The notes below the pieces were generated by a model. The model was not told where the DNA came from and searched no databases. It was given only the letters and a program-made list of their open reading frames with translations. A DNA stretch of 23,380 nt, taken from positions 1 to 23,380 of the forward strand of contig CAXKVV010001954.1 in assembly GCA_964058805.1 (NCBI GenBank), written 5' to 3'. The stretch is from Schoenoplectus triqueter (taxonomy: Eukaryota; Streptophyta; Magnoliopsida; Poales; Cyperaceae). The translations under genes were made by a program, and so were the position numbers. This document shows, piece after piece, positions 10,342 through 20,404 of this stretch (positions are counted from its first letter, which is position 1; the number at the start of each line of letters is the position of its first letter).

Positions 10342-11229
10342 TTTGTCAAGAGTAATAATGATAGAGAACGAGATATTACGTTGTTTCAAGAGCAGCTCTA
10401 AAATTCAAATCCACAAAATTTGTTGATATCTTTATAGGAGTCATAATGCACAAGAACCCGGATTCTCCTCCCCTGTATTAGATTTGAAGAAATATCTTCG
10501 CTTAAGTACATTAAAAGCACTTAAGCACCCTGTAATCATTTTAAAAGGAAATAAAAATATTGACCATCTTTTTGGTATAACAGACTTCTCAATTCGCATC
10601 CACTCGTTTCCATGCCCATAAAAAAAAAATTAACGGGAATGAGAATTATTTTTCTTTGGCGGAGTCATGGGGTTTAATGATCATCGCCAGTTCCATTCTA
10701 TTGATTCTGTAACAGATAATTTATTCATAGTTGAATGCTTCATTGAATATTTTTATTGTAATAACAACTCTTACAGAAAATCATTTATTCCATACAAATT
10801 AGTTTATTAATTTGTACTTCCATTTCGCAAATTATACATATTTAGTTCTTTACTCGTGTTAAACACGTATTTTATTATTTTAAAATAATAAAATACAAAA
10901 AACCTCCGAATACTGAACCGAAATCCACTAAGAGAGTGGATATGAATTTTCATTTGGAGCCTCAAATTATAATAAATATAAATCCGCATACGAATTTTAT
11001 AAAAAAAGTTATTGATTTTTAATGAACGCTCGTTTGAACCATGAAGATCCAATCAAAATCTGATCATTGAAAGCCCTAGTTAATTACAGATAGATTTTCA
11101 GAAGCAAACTACACCTGCTTAAGCATCCAACTATAGTTGTAGAACAAACTCAGGACCTGTTAATTTTTCATATAATTTATAATAATTAGAACAGTAAATT
11201 GACATGACAAGTAGGTCTTTTATGACAAC
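10342..11229. other. Unassigned intergenic sequence
   Basis: AT-rich with no recognised gene. The only longer frame (10807-11052, -, 81 codons) is lysine/arginine/tyrosine-rich low complexity and includes the palindrome TTTTATTATTTTAAAATAATAAAA near 10869-10892. It matches nothing known to me. Confidence 0.5.
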
Positions 11230-11466
11230 CTAACTTCACGTTTATCCAGATAAAAATGCTAACAAATAAGTTTTGCATTTTGGGTGTATATATATATTTT
11301 TTTTTTTGAGGATTTTTCTTCTTTTTTTTAAGAGTTTGACATTATTTCATGTGCTGATGTTAGAAAAAAGTTATTGTGAGTATAATTTAATGTTGCAAGA
11401 AGGCCGACATTAATTAATTGCAAAGTAACTTACGACATTTAGTTTTTCGCCTATTAGTTAATTAAG

Positions 11467-11797
11467 ATCAAGACACAGTTAAGATGGATGTGTCAATGTA
11501 GTCTCCAGTGTGGGAGGGTGAGTAACTGAGAGTACCAGCTCATGCTCTTTTAAGAAGCAAGAGAAGACAAAATCCTGAACATTATTAATTTCAATAAAGA
11601 ATTGTTATACCATTTATCTATATCTGAAGCGATCATATAAGTATTGTTGACCTCTTTTTGGAATCTCTGGCTAGTTCTTAGTTTTTAAATAATAAATGCT
11701 ATAAAAACTTCAGTTTCACATGTCTCGCCATAACGTTCAAAATTGTAAGTTCATCTTTTCAAAATTATAAATTTTTACAAACCTTTCAGATTGTAAA
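11467..11797 (+). repeat. Direct repeat copy A (3' flank of a lost RIP-like unit)
   Basis: A ~331 bp block very similar to 12483-12823, sharing TAGTCTCCAGTGTGGGAG, CTCTTTTAAGAAGCAAGAGA and TCATATAAGTAT. Copy B directly follows the RIP-like relic, so copy A is plausibly the 3' flank of an upstream tandem unit whose coding part is gone. It contains CAATAAAG, which could be an old polyadenylation signal. It lacks TG...CA ends, arguing against an LTR. Confidence 0.65.
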
Positions 11798-11817
11798 TTG
11801 AGTTAGTTAAATTTTCA

Positions 11818-12480
11818 ATCTAAAGTTTTGATTTTATAAGAAATATATGTTATTAGGAATTCAATTCATAATAAAAAAAAGTTCATAAAGAAAAATGTCT
11901 GGCTAGCAAGCAATTTATATAACAAGACTCATTGAATGGACAATTCTAATTTTGCAGAATAAGATGGATGTTGATATGAAATTCATATTGTTTGATGTGG
12001 ATAAAGGAAATAAATTTATCAACAAGTTATGAAAAAAATTGTCCGATTTTACGACTTACGTAATGGAATGTTTGTCTTTGATGGCATATTCAGAAGTTGG
12101 TGTCTAGTTTAGTTGAAAACGAAAGGTACAAAGGTGAATGTAAAAAAATTTATTCAAGGTAAATGCTCTTAGAAAGTGGTGGAAGATGAAATATTCTAAC
12201 AATGATAACTTTGGTGAGGCAAATGCTTTTCAATATTACAGCTATGATGATGAGTTGAGGTCTAAGGCTGGTGTTGGGGTACTATACGACACAAAAATAT
12301 CACGAAATAGTCTAATCGACGCAATTTATGTCTTAAGCAATTTCATTGCTGATTTACAACACCAACAAGTTCCTTTATCTATGATGACAATGATATTAAT
12401 GATATGTGAATCCACTCGAGTTTATCTGATTCAAGTGAGTGCTCACCACTTCTTTAGACAACATATCTCAGTCTAGCAAT
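11818..12480 (+). pseudogene. Ribosome-inactivating-protein (RIP)-like relic, copy 1
   Basis: RIPs are N-glycosidases that depurinate the sarcin/ricin loop of large rRNA. Here only an N-terminally incomplete frame remains (12186-12476, 96 codons). It keeps a tyrosine-containing segment near residues 17-20 and, at residues 70-78, a hydrophobic run leading to CESTR, which fits the RIP active-site signature E-[SAGV]-[STAL]-R (Glu codon at 12408, Arg at 12417). The frame stops 18 residues after the Arg, well short of the usual C-terminal part. Upstream homologous sequence (about 11960-12180) is broken by stops and frame changes. The same segment recurs at 15140-15785 and, inverted, near 16230-16880. 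Family assignment rests on motif and pattern only; as it stands it cannot encode a working toxin. Confidence 0.5.
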
Positions 12481-12482
12481 AT

Positions 12483-12823
12483 CAAGACATAGTTGAGGTG
12501 GATGCGTCAGTCTAGTCTCCAGTGTGGGAGACTGAGTCGCTGAAAACATTAATGATCCATCTCTTTTAAGAAGCAAGAGAAGACAAAATGTTGAGCAATA
12601 TTAATCTCAATAAAGAATTGATATATCATTTATGATTTATCTATATCCAAAGCAGTCATATAAGTATCGTTGACCCCTATCTGAAATCTCTGACTAGTTC
12701 TTGGTTTTTAAAATAGTCAATGCTATGTAAAACTTCAATTTCACATGTCTCATCTAGAAAGTTTAATTTTACAAATTTATCTTTCCAAAATTATATTTCT
12801 TTACGAATCTTTCAGAATGTAAA
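12483..12823 (+). repeat. Direct repeat copy B, 3' flank of the RIP-like relic
   Basis: Second copy of the 11467-11797 block, offset by 1016 bp. It starts right after the stop of the RIP-like frame and carries CAATAAAG at the same relative position. The 1016 bp offset therefore looks like the period of a former tandem array of RIP-like coding sequence plus 3' flank. Confidence 0.65.
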
Positions 12824-12901
12824 CAATCTTATACTTATCATATATACAAAATTTAAAAAATTATAAAATGGTCCGGCATAAGGTTGCAACTTAAAGTACA
12901 C

Positions 12902-13226
12902 TTAGGGTATGTTTGGATGGGTCAGGAATAGTAGAATAACTGTTGTTTTTGGAATAATAATAACAGTTGTGTATTTAAATATAAATTTATTATTCCGGAA
13001 CAGTGAAAATAGTTGTTATTCTACTATTCTATGGTGATGATGAAATAATTATTGTTCCATTATTATTACCAACAAATAATTCAAATAATATTTTTATCAT
13101 CCTGAATAGATATGTTTTTACTATCCTCGCGCTAACCGAAAAATCACTATTTTTTACTATCCTCATTTACTATTCTCAATTCCTCTATTATTACGCTATT
13201 CTTTACACGATTCAAACACATCCTTA
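12902..13226. mobile_element. Tourist/PIF-Harbinger-like MITE with TTA duplication
   Basis: The element occupies 12905-13223 (319 bp) between TTA (12902-12904) and TTA (13224-13226). The ends are GGGTATGTTTGGATGG and CGATTCAAACACATCC, inverted repeats matching at about 12 of 16 positions. TTA duplications and GGG...GTTTG ends are typical of Tourist-like MITEs. The internal frame 13003-13227 is only AT-rich read-through. Confidence 0.65.
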
Positions 13227-14234
13227 ATCTCCCACCGAGAAGTTTCGCTAGGTGCGGTTTTGATTTGCGTACTTCTTCATCCTTTCTTACGCTTTTCTTA
13301 GTTGCTCCTTGAGTTTGACAAGTGCATGCTGCCTTTCTAAACACATCTCATTCACTACCTTCAATATATGCCCACGCTGCACGCCTCAGTACCATCTTCC
13401 ATGTCAAAGATATCCTCACTTTAGAAAACTTACTCCATGGAAGGCCTTGTTTGCATGAGGTCGGATCCTCCGCATACGTTAAATGTTACAGAAATTCTAT
13501 TGTGAAGGTCTCTGCCGAAGTTCAACCGACATTACAGATTGTGAGAATGTGAGACATAACCTAAGGTCGTGAAGCAACTAATAGACCTCGCAGATATACG
13601 TCAGTACTAGACCTAACACAAAGACTAATAAGGGAAAGAATCGCTACCACTACTAGTTCGACTACTACCAATCCGATAGCTACCCCAGCTTAGCTACCTG
13701 TTTAAGGAGAGCTACTAGTTCCTTGAAGAAGAATTATTTTTACGAGGCCAATTAACCTGAGTCTTTTCCATGTTACGTGGTAGGAGATGTGTTTGATACC
13801 TTTCTTTTTTTATAAGAGGACCACTTAAGGAACCTTACCTAGAGAGGTCACCCAACCAAGAGAGGTTACCCTTGGTGGCAGACCAGTCGATTGGTGGTAC
13901 TGATTTTAGAACCTTCTTTACACTTGTAAGTAAAAATACAAAATAATGTTCAATATTTATTTTCAACAAGTCCATATCAATATATGAGGAACATCAATCC
14001 GGGTAAATTGTTCAGCTTGCTTTTGTTCTTGTGCCTGCTAGAAGCATAAACTCGTGGGCAGATGAGGTAAGGTTAGCAGTCAAGGGGCGAAGCGAGCAGC
14101 AGTATAAAATCAGTAGTAGGAGGTGACAAACAAGAGACTTAAAGAGAGATCAGAAGCATAACTTGGCAAGGAGAATACTTACCCCATGTGCTACATTAAA
14201 AGAGACGTCATCGAGGTCGCCGACTCAGGCAGAC
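13227..14234. other. Unassigned intergenic sequence
   Basis: GC content is a little higher than in the surroundings. One open frame (13322-13552, +, 76 codons) has a mixed composition but matches no family I recognise, and it has no clear splice or promoter partner. Around 13840-13880 the word AGAGAGGTNACCC is repeated twice. It could be a fragment of an unknown repeat or gene. Confidence 0.4.
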
Positions 14235-14681
14235 TGTTAAAAGAGAATGATGAATATCACACTTTGAGATAAGAGAAGAGATGAATAAAATATTTTTTTT
14301 TTCTATTAGAAACTCTTATATTCTTCTTACATATCAAATAACATATTACAACTCTATTTATAGGCTAAGACAACATAAGTATCTAGAAAATTTGTATTAA
14401 AAATAGAATACTAAACAGCAGTTATTTCAGCTGACCCATGTCCACTAAAACAGTCATACCTCTCTGTAGAGAACACCAAACGACTTGGTATTTGAACCAT
14501 TAGAAACTAAACTTCAAGATATTTTCATCCATAGGTTGTACAGCCAAAATTAATGTCGTTTGATCTTTCATATCTCCTCATCAATCAGCCCATAAATTCT
14601 GCAACTGCTGAATTCTAAGAGTCTCCTTTATTTTCCACTAGACTTAATATCATTAGTGATAATTAAGTTTATATTTCAACA
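14235..14681 (-). repeat. Outer LTR-like repeat, left
   Basis: On the minus strand it begins TGTTGAAATATAAACTTAAT (14681) and ends TTCTCTTTTAACA (14235), with the TGTT...AACA termini common in plant Copia LTRs. A TATA box (TATAAATA, 14355-14362 on minus) lies in the distal third, as in an LTR promoter. The right copy is 446 bp in the opposite orientation. There is no matching 5 bp target duplication at the outer edges. Confidence 0.6.
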
Positions 14682-14985
14682 CAGACTCCCTACTCGGGCG
14701 TGGAACATCTTCTCATGGTCTTCGCACACTTCCAGCAAAATATCTCATAATGTTGCTAGTTCTCTTATCCTGACACTCATTGCATAGGCTATCATGAGTC
14801 ATTGCTCATGTTGATTTCACTCACTGATTTTTTGAAGACCACTGACAAAGACTTCACCACGCTTTTGTAACATTCGCTGCTTGATATATAACTCTCATCA
14901 TTGACAAGTTTTACTTCTTTTTTCTTACAATATCTCCAAAATTATCTCCACTCTTTTTTTTCTCTTCTTTTTTTTAACAAAAAAA
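14682..14985. other. Spacer between LTR-like copies, left arm
   Basis: Non-coding sequence matching the right-arm spacer 17033-17320 in inverse orientation, including an A/G-rich stretch (poly-purine on the minus strand around 14930-14985). It has no gag or pol similarity that I can see. Confidence 0.5.
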
Positions 14986-15118
14986 ATGGACGTCATTTGT
15001 TCTTTTATATCCCCTCATCAATCAGCCCATAAATTCTGCAACTGCTGAATTCTAAGAGTCCCATTTATTTTCCACTAGACTTAATATCATTAATGATAAT
15101 TAAGTTTATATTTCAACA
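14986..15118 (-). repeat. Truncated LTR-like copy, left arm
   Basis: Carries only the first ~133 bp of the LTR-like repeat, beginning TGTTGAAATATAAAC at 15118 on the minus strand and diverging after AAATGACGTCCATTTTTT. The upstream GAGTATGGAGTCTG also precedes the outer left copy in altered form, so the duplicated unit may extend beyond the TGTT boundary. Confidence 0.6.
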
Positions 15119-15139
15119 CAGACTCCATACTCATTCGCG

Positions 15140-15785
15140 GTTTATAGTTCTAAATTTTATAAGAGATATATGTTATTTAGAATTACCTTCATAATAAAAA
15201 TTTATTTTAATTGAGAAATATTCGGCTAGAAAGCAATTTAAATGATAAGATACTTGAATGAACAATATATTCATATAATTTGATGTGGACAAATAAAAGT
15301 GTCACAAATTTATCAACAAGTTACTAAAAAAATTATGTTCAATTTTTACCCAAATATAATGTTTTATTTGTATCTGATGGTATATTATGGTGTTGGTGTC
15401 TAGTTGTATTAAAAACGTAAGGTCCAAAGGTGAATTCCAAAATTAATTCAAAAAAAATTTTCAATGGGTTTCAAAATGATCTTAGAAAATGGTGGTGGTT
15501 GAAATACTCTAACAATGAAAACTTTGGTGAGGCAAATATTTTCTAATATGATGGTTCTTATGGTGAGTTGAGGTCTAATGTTGATGTCGGAGAACTATAC
15601 AACATAAAAAAATCACAAAATAGTTTAATCGATGCAATTCATGTTTTAAGTAATTTCATTGGTATTTTAAAAGATCAATGAGTTCTTTTATCTATGTTGG
15701 GAATGATTTAATGATTTATGAACCCACTCGATTTTATGTTGATCCAAGCAACTTCTCATTACTACTTCATACATAATATATCTCG
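15140..15785 (+). pseudogene. RIP-like relic, copy 2 (left arm of palindrome)
   Basis: Collinear with copy 1 (11818-12480) at nucleotide level. It is interrupted by several stops (for example TAA in TTTTCTAATATG near 15540 and TGA near 15680) and frame changes. At the active-site-like position the codons read E-P-T-R (Glu codon at 15720-15722), so Glu and Arg persist but the Ser of copy 1 is Pro. It is non-functional. Confidence 0.5.
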
Positions 15786-15789
15786 ATAT

Positions 15790-15999
15790 AGCCTCATGTT
15801 TGTTCAAACAAAAATGCTAAGAGATATGACTTGCATTTCGGTTACATAATGGACAATTCTTGTTTGTAGAATAAGATAGACATTGATATGAACAATATAT
15901 TCATATCATTTGATGTGGACAAAAGAACTACCATAAATTTATCAACAAGTTATGAAAAAAAATTGTGTGCAATTTTACCTGTATGTAATAGTCAATTTG
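15790..15999 (+). pseudogene. Second partial RIP-like segment at the palindrome centre
   Basis: Positions 15791-15850 match 11230-11290 (upstream flank of copy 1) and 15851-15960 match 11937-12030, the start of copy 1. It is therefore the beginning of another unit, missing about 650 bp of the flank seen in copy 1, and it is cut off at the palindrome centre. The short frame 15888-16088 runs through the centre into the other arm and is not a real protein. Confidence 0.45.
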
Positions 16000-16019
16000 C
16001 ACACAACTTTTTTCAAATA

Positions 16020-16880
16020 CAAATTGACTATTACGTACAGGTAAAATTGCACACAACTTTTTTCATGACTTTTTTTATAAATTTATGATAGTTCTTTTGT
16101 CCACATCAAATGGTATTAATATATTGTTTATATCAATGTCTATCTTATTCTGAAAACAAAAATTGTCCATTCTGTAATCGAAATGTAAGTCATATCTCTT
16201 AGCATTTTTGTTTGAACAAACATGAGGTTATATCGAAATATATATTGTATGAAGTAGTGGTGAGCAGTTGCTTGGATCAACATAAAATCGAGTGGGTTCA
16301 TATATCATTAAATCATTCTCAACGTAGATAAAAGAACTCATTAATCTTTCAAAACATTAATGAAATTGCTTAAGATATGAATTGCATCGATTAAGCTATT
16401 TTGTGATTTTTTTTATGTTGTATAGTTCTCCGACATCAACATTAGATCTCAACTCATCATAAGAACCATCATATTAGAAAATATTCGCCAAAGTTTTTAT
16501 TGTTAGAGTATTTCAACTGCCACCATTTCCTAAGATCATTTTGAAACCCATTGAAGAAGTTTTTTGAATTAATTTTGGAATTCACCTTTGCATCTTACGT
16601 TTTTAATATAACTAGACACCAACACCATAATATACCATCAAATACAAATAAAACATTATATTTGGGTAAAAATTGGACACAACTTTTTTCGTAACTTGTT
16701 GATAAATTTGCGACACTTTTATTTGTCCACATCAAATTATATGAATATATTGTTCATTCAAGTATCTTATCATTTAAATTGCTTGTTAGCCAAATATTTC
16801 TCATTTAAAATAAATTTTTATTATGAAGGGAATTCTAAATAACATATATCTCTTATAAAATTTAGAACTATAGACCGCGC
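16020..16880 (-). pseudogene. RIP-like relics, inverted copies (right arm)
   Basis: Reverse complement of 15140-15999, so it carries the partial segment (16020-16230) and the longer RIP-like relic (about 16230-16880) on the minus strand. The E-P-T-R position is conserved near 16287-16300 (minus). Stops and frame changes are present. It differs from the left arm by scattered substitutions and small indels. Confidence 0.5.
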
Positions 16881-16896
16881 TTGAGTATGGAGTCTC

Positions 16897-17032
16897 TGTT
16901 GAAATATAAACTTAATTATCATTAATGATATTAAGTCTAGTGGAAAATAAAGGAGACTCTTAGAATTCAGCAGTTGCAGAATTTATGGGCTGATTGATGA
17001 GGGGATATAAAAGAACAAACGACGTCCATTTT
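16897..17032 (+). repeat. Truncated LTR-like copy, right arm
   Basis: First ~133 bp of the LTR-like repeat, beginning TGTTGAAATATAAACTTAAT and diverging at AACGACGTCCATTTTTTTTG. It is preceded by GAGTATGGAGTCTC, as in the left arm. This is the mirror copy of 14986-15118. Confidence 0.6.
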
Positions 17033-17573
17033 TTTTGTTAAAAAAAAAAAGAGAAAAAAAGAAGAAAATAGTGGAGATAATTTTGGAGATATTGTAAGAA
17101 AAAAGAAGTAAAACTTGTCAATGATGAGAATTATATATCAAGCAGTGAATGTTACAAAAGCATGGTGAAGTCTTTGTCAGTGGTTTTCGAAAAATCGGTG
17201 AGTGAAATCAACATGAGCAATGACTCATGATAGCTTGTGCAATGAGTGTCAGGATAAGAAAACTAGCAACATTATGAGATGTTTTGCTGGAAGTGTGCGA
17301 AGACCATGAGAAGATGTGGTGTTGAGCCATATGAAAAAATTTGGTGTGGAGCCGCGGTGTGGGTGTGAATCTCACATATATATGACCTGAAGAGTTAGAC
17401 AAATTGGATGATATATGAGATGAAACCACAATTGATTTTTTGAATTTTCTAGATCAATGAATCGAGAAGAAGACGTCAATGGGTGACGTCACTATTCGTT
17501 GCGAGTTATGAAGAAGTGCAATGATGATTGACATGACGGATGGTAGAAACAAATTAAATTTATGTGAGAGTTT
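17033..17573. other. Spacer between LTR-like copies, right arm, with extra block
   Basis: Positions 17033-17317 mirror the left spacer. About 17318-17560 has no counterpart in the left arm and contains GTGTGGAGCCGCGGTGTGGG. The minus-strand frame 17208-17429 here is serine/histidine-rich and unrecognised. Confidence 0.5.
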
Positions 17574-18019
17574 TGTTGAAATATAAACTTAATTATCATT
17601 AATGATATTAAGTCTAGTGGAAAATTAAGGAGACTCTTAGAATTCAGCAGTTGTAGAATTTATGAGCTGATTGATGAGAGAATATAAAAGATCAAACGAC
17701 GTCTATTTTGGTTGTATCGCCTATGGATGGAAAACTCTTGAAGTCTAGTTTTCAATGGTTCAAATACTTAGTCGTTTGGTGTTTTCTACAGAGCGTTATG
17801 ACTATTTTAGTGGACAGGGGTCAGCTGAAACAGCTGCTGCTTGGTATTCCATTTTTAATATGAATTTTCTAGATACTTTTATTGTGTTAGCATATAAATA
17901 GAGTTGTAATCTGTTATTTGACATGTAAGAAAGATATAAAAGTGTCTAATAGTAAGAAATCTTATTTTATCCATCTTCCTTTTATCTTAAAGTATGATAT
18001 CCATAATTCTCTTCTAATA
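17574..18019 (+). repeat. Outer LTR-like repeat, right
   Basis: 446 bp, beginning TGTTGAAATATAAACTTAAT and ending TTCTCTTCTAATA (degenerate relative to the AACA end of the left copy). It contains a TATA box (TATAAATA, 17893-17900). Sequence similar to a LINE reverse transcriptase starts within 10 bp of its outer end. Confidence 0.6.
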
Positions 18020-18020
18020 T

Positions 18021-19790
18021 ATTATCCCTGATATTATTAAAATTATTTCAAAGTTAAAGGCGCAGAGACTCCAAACAAAAATGGCTGCTCTAATAAGCAA
18101 TGAACAAAAAACATTCAACCGTAACAGATCACTTATGAAGACATTTTTACTTGCCCGGTAGCAACTCATTTTTAGATCAAAAAAGAACATTCTTTCAGTA
18201 GCGCTCACGATTGATTTCAATAAGGCGTTTGATATAGTTTCATGAAAGTTTCTAATACACATAATGGCTTTCAGAGGGTTCCCACAAATATGGGTTCAAT
18301 GGGTAAAAAATATTCTGATACCTTCCCCATCAGTGATTAATATTTATGGGGTTCATGGTGAGCAATTCTACCATAGACGGAGGTTAAGGCAAGGTGATCC
18401 ATTATCACCATTGCTATTTGTTCTAGTAACAGATACCCTCCAAAGCCTACTCACCAAAGAAAATGAATCAACTACTATTATCTCAAGCATACAAAATAAG
18501 GCCCTGCAATTTGCGGATGATGCATTAATAATCATAAATGCTCATCCAACCACACTAAAATCAACTATGCGAGTCTTAAACACATATCTTGCGATCACAG
18601 GCTTGCAAATTAAAATGGCAAAGAGTGAATTCATAGCGATAGCCATACCAAGAGATTTAGATAGGGTTATAGCAAACATATTAGGATGTCCTAGGAAATA
18701 CTTCCTATGAAATATTTGGGTCTACCCAATCCACTAAAAGACTAAAAAAATAAGATTATTTCCCAGTTCTCTTAAAAGTGCAAGCACAGTTAGTTGGTTT
18801 GCAGAACAACCAACTTTCCATAGCAGCTCTTCTTTTTGCCAAAATGGCTCATCAAACATTGAGAGAACAAAAAATGCTTTCTTTTGGAAAGCCAGGAAAG
18901 GGCACAACCGATGCCTCGGAGGCCACTGCTCGGTAAGATCGAAGAAAATATGCTTGCCAATAAACCACATAGGATTAGGGATAAGAGATTTAAGAACACA
19001 GAAAATATATATCACTATTGAAATGGATATGAATTATACACACAAAATCGAATTTCAATTAGGCTGCCACAATTAACAACTTCTATGGGCTACTGCCATA
19101 TATATCCAGATAGTGCTTCAACATCGTTTTTCTTTAAGGATCTACAAAGTCTAACGCAAATTTTCACGGTCTCTATGACAAATGCAAAATGGCGGCTTAC
19201 TATGAAAATGGGAGACTCATAGGCAATTCTCGGTCACATCACCATATAAATTCCTATCCCACATGGAAGTTACAGGTACCAGACCGGGTCAGGGTCTTCA
19301 TTTGACTTGTTCAGCATAACAGCATCTTGACACAAGAAAAATTGTCAAAAAGAGGGTGGCCTCACCTGGGTGCAAGAGGACAATCGTTGAGACCACTGAT
19401 CATCTTCTTCTTCACCGTCGACTAGCACGCGCAATTTGGGCACCAAGAACACCACAACCTGGCCTTACTGCATACGATTATTGGCTCCAAATGAGGAAAC
19501 GACTACCATCCCCAGCAGCACGTCGAGACTGGGACTGCCTTTATGGCAACATACTGGCAATTATGGAAAGACAAAAATAGAAAAATATTCCAAGCAAAGA
19601 AACCATCGGTCAGGGAATTATAAGAGGTTATACGCAGGGAAGCTTAACATGGAGGGACAATGGATAGATACAATTGAAACGCAATAAGGCGCACTCCTGA
19701 CTATGTAAATATAGAACTTTACTTTCTCTTTTCAATAATATTTTATCAAGTAGGCAAAGCCTACTTCATCAAAGAAAAAAAGGAAATATA
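18021..19790 (+). pseudogene. Degenerate LINE (L1-type) reverse transcriptase remnant
   Basis: In one frame from 18027 the translation starts PDIIKIISKLKAQRL and ALISNEQKTF, the usual start of plant L1 RT domains, followed by DFNKAFD and then (18264-18710) LRQGDPLSPLLFVLVTD and the catalytic-box FADD. In-frame stops occur at 18159 (TAG) and 18243 (TGA), and a frameshift near 18700 separates the frame from MKYLGLP. A later frame (19356-19580) has TTDHLLLH and ARAIWA, as in the C-terminal zf-RVT region, without its Cys residues. The copy ends in an A-rich tail (about 19774-19790). The endonuclease domain is absent, so it is a 5'-truncated, dead copy. Confidence 0.8.
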
Positions 19791-20270
19791 CTTAGAAAAA
19801 TTCATATAGTTAGATCTTACTAATAATCTCTGCATATAAATAATTGAGAAACATTTTTTAGACGAATATGATGATTGTTAGTTTAGAATGAAAGTCAAAT
19901 CTTACATAGCATTACAAGGAGCCATACTATTTATAAAATAAAAATATTTCGTGATGATATTGTTCGTTTAGAATGAAAGTATAATATATACGAAAACGAT
20001 TTATTTATTTATTGATGAAGAAAAAAATATAAGTAGTTCCACTAGTAAGATAATTATTTTGGACCTGAAAAATATATTGAAATATAATATTTTGCAAACT
20101 AGAATTTTTATTTGATTGCATAACATTGTTCTTTATAATTGTCCAATATGTCTTTTGGTAATTTCCGCGAGCCCTAATACTTAAAAATATTATACCTTTA
20201 CACATTTAATGAATTTATGTGAAATTGTGGCCAGGCAAGGCCTTAATTAAAAAGTTGTGGCCCGAGATAG
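19791..20270. other. AT-rich upstream region of the ARAD-like gene
   Basis: No gene recognised. A short direct repeat, GTTTAGAATGAAAGT, occurs at about 19882 and 19965. The minus-strand frame 20005-20205 is AT-rich read-through. Confidence 0.5.
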
Positions 20271-20275
20271 TGCAA

Positions 20276-20404
20276 TGGTGGGCTTTTCAGGCCCAATTTT
20301 CTTTTTTGCTACCTCCATTAAAATTGTTTAGGCAATACGACCCAATAATTTAACTATATCTATTTAATTGACCCGCGAAACTATGTTGTGGAGGAAATAT
20401 AAAA
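20276..20404 (+). promoter_or_regulatory. Promoter of the ARAD-like gene: TGGGC/GGCCCA elements and TATA box
   Basis: GTGGGCTTTTC (about 20278) and GGCCCAATTTT (20290-20300) resemble site II (TGGGCY) elements common in plant housekeeping and growth-linked promoters. ATATAAAA at 20397-20404 is a good TATA box, predicting transcription from about 20430, where a CT-rich leader begins. Confidence 0.55.

Larger units (their letters stand above)
14235..18019. repeat. ~3.8 kb imperfect palindrome (LTR-like/RIP-like inverted duplication)
   Basis: The left arm (14235-15999) and right arm (16020-18019) are reverse complements over nearly their whole length, with a 20 bp spacer. Outward from the centre each arm carries a RIP-like relic, a truncated LTR-like copy (~133 bp), a spacer and a complete LTR-like copy of about 447 bp. 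The right arm is about 235 bp longer, owing to a block at about 17318-17560 absent from the left. The arms have many scattered differences, so the duplication is not recent or has not been homogenised. No reverse transcriptase or integrase is present. Confidence 0.8.

Noticed and set aside
11467..12823. LTR retrotransposon with the two direct repeats as LTRs
   Set aside because: No TG...CA ends, primer-binding site or polypurine tract; the repeat position relative to the RIP-like frame fits a 3' flank better.
15888..16088. 66-codon ORF across the palindrome centre
   Set aside because: It reads from one arm into its own reverse complement, so it is a by-product of the palindrome.
18014..18262. 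82-codon minus-strand ORF
   Set aside because: Antisense of the LINE reverse transcriptase frame.
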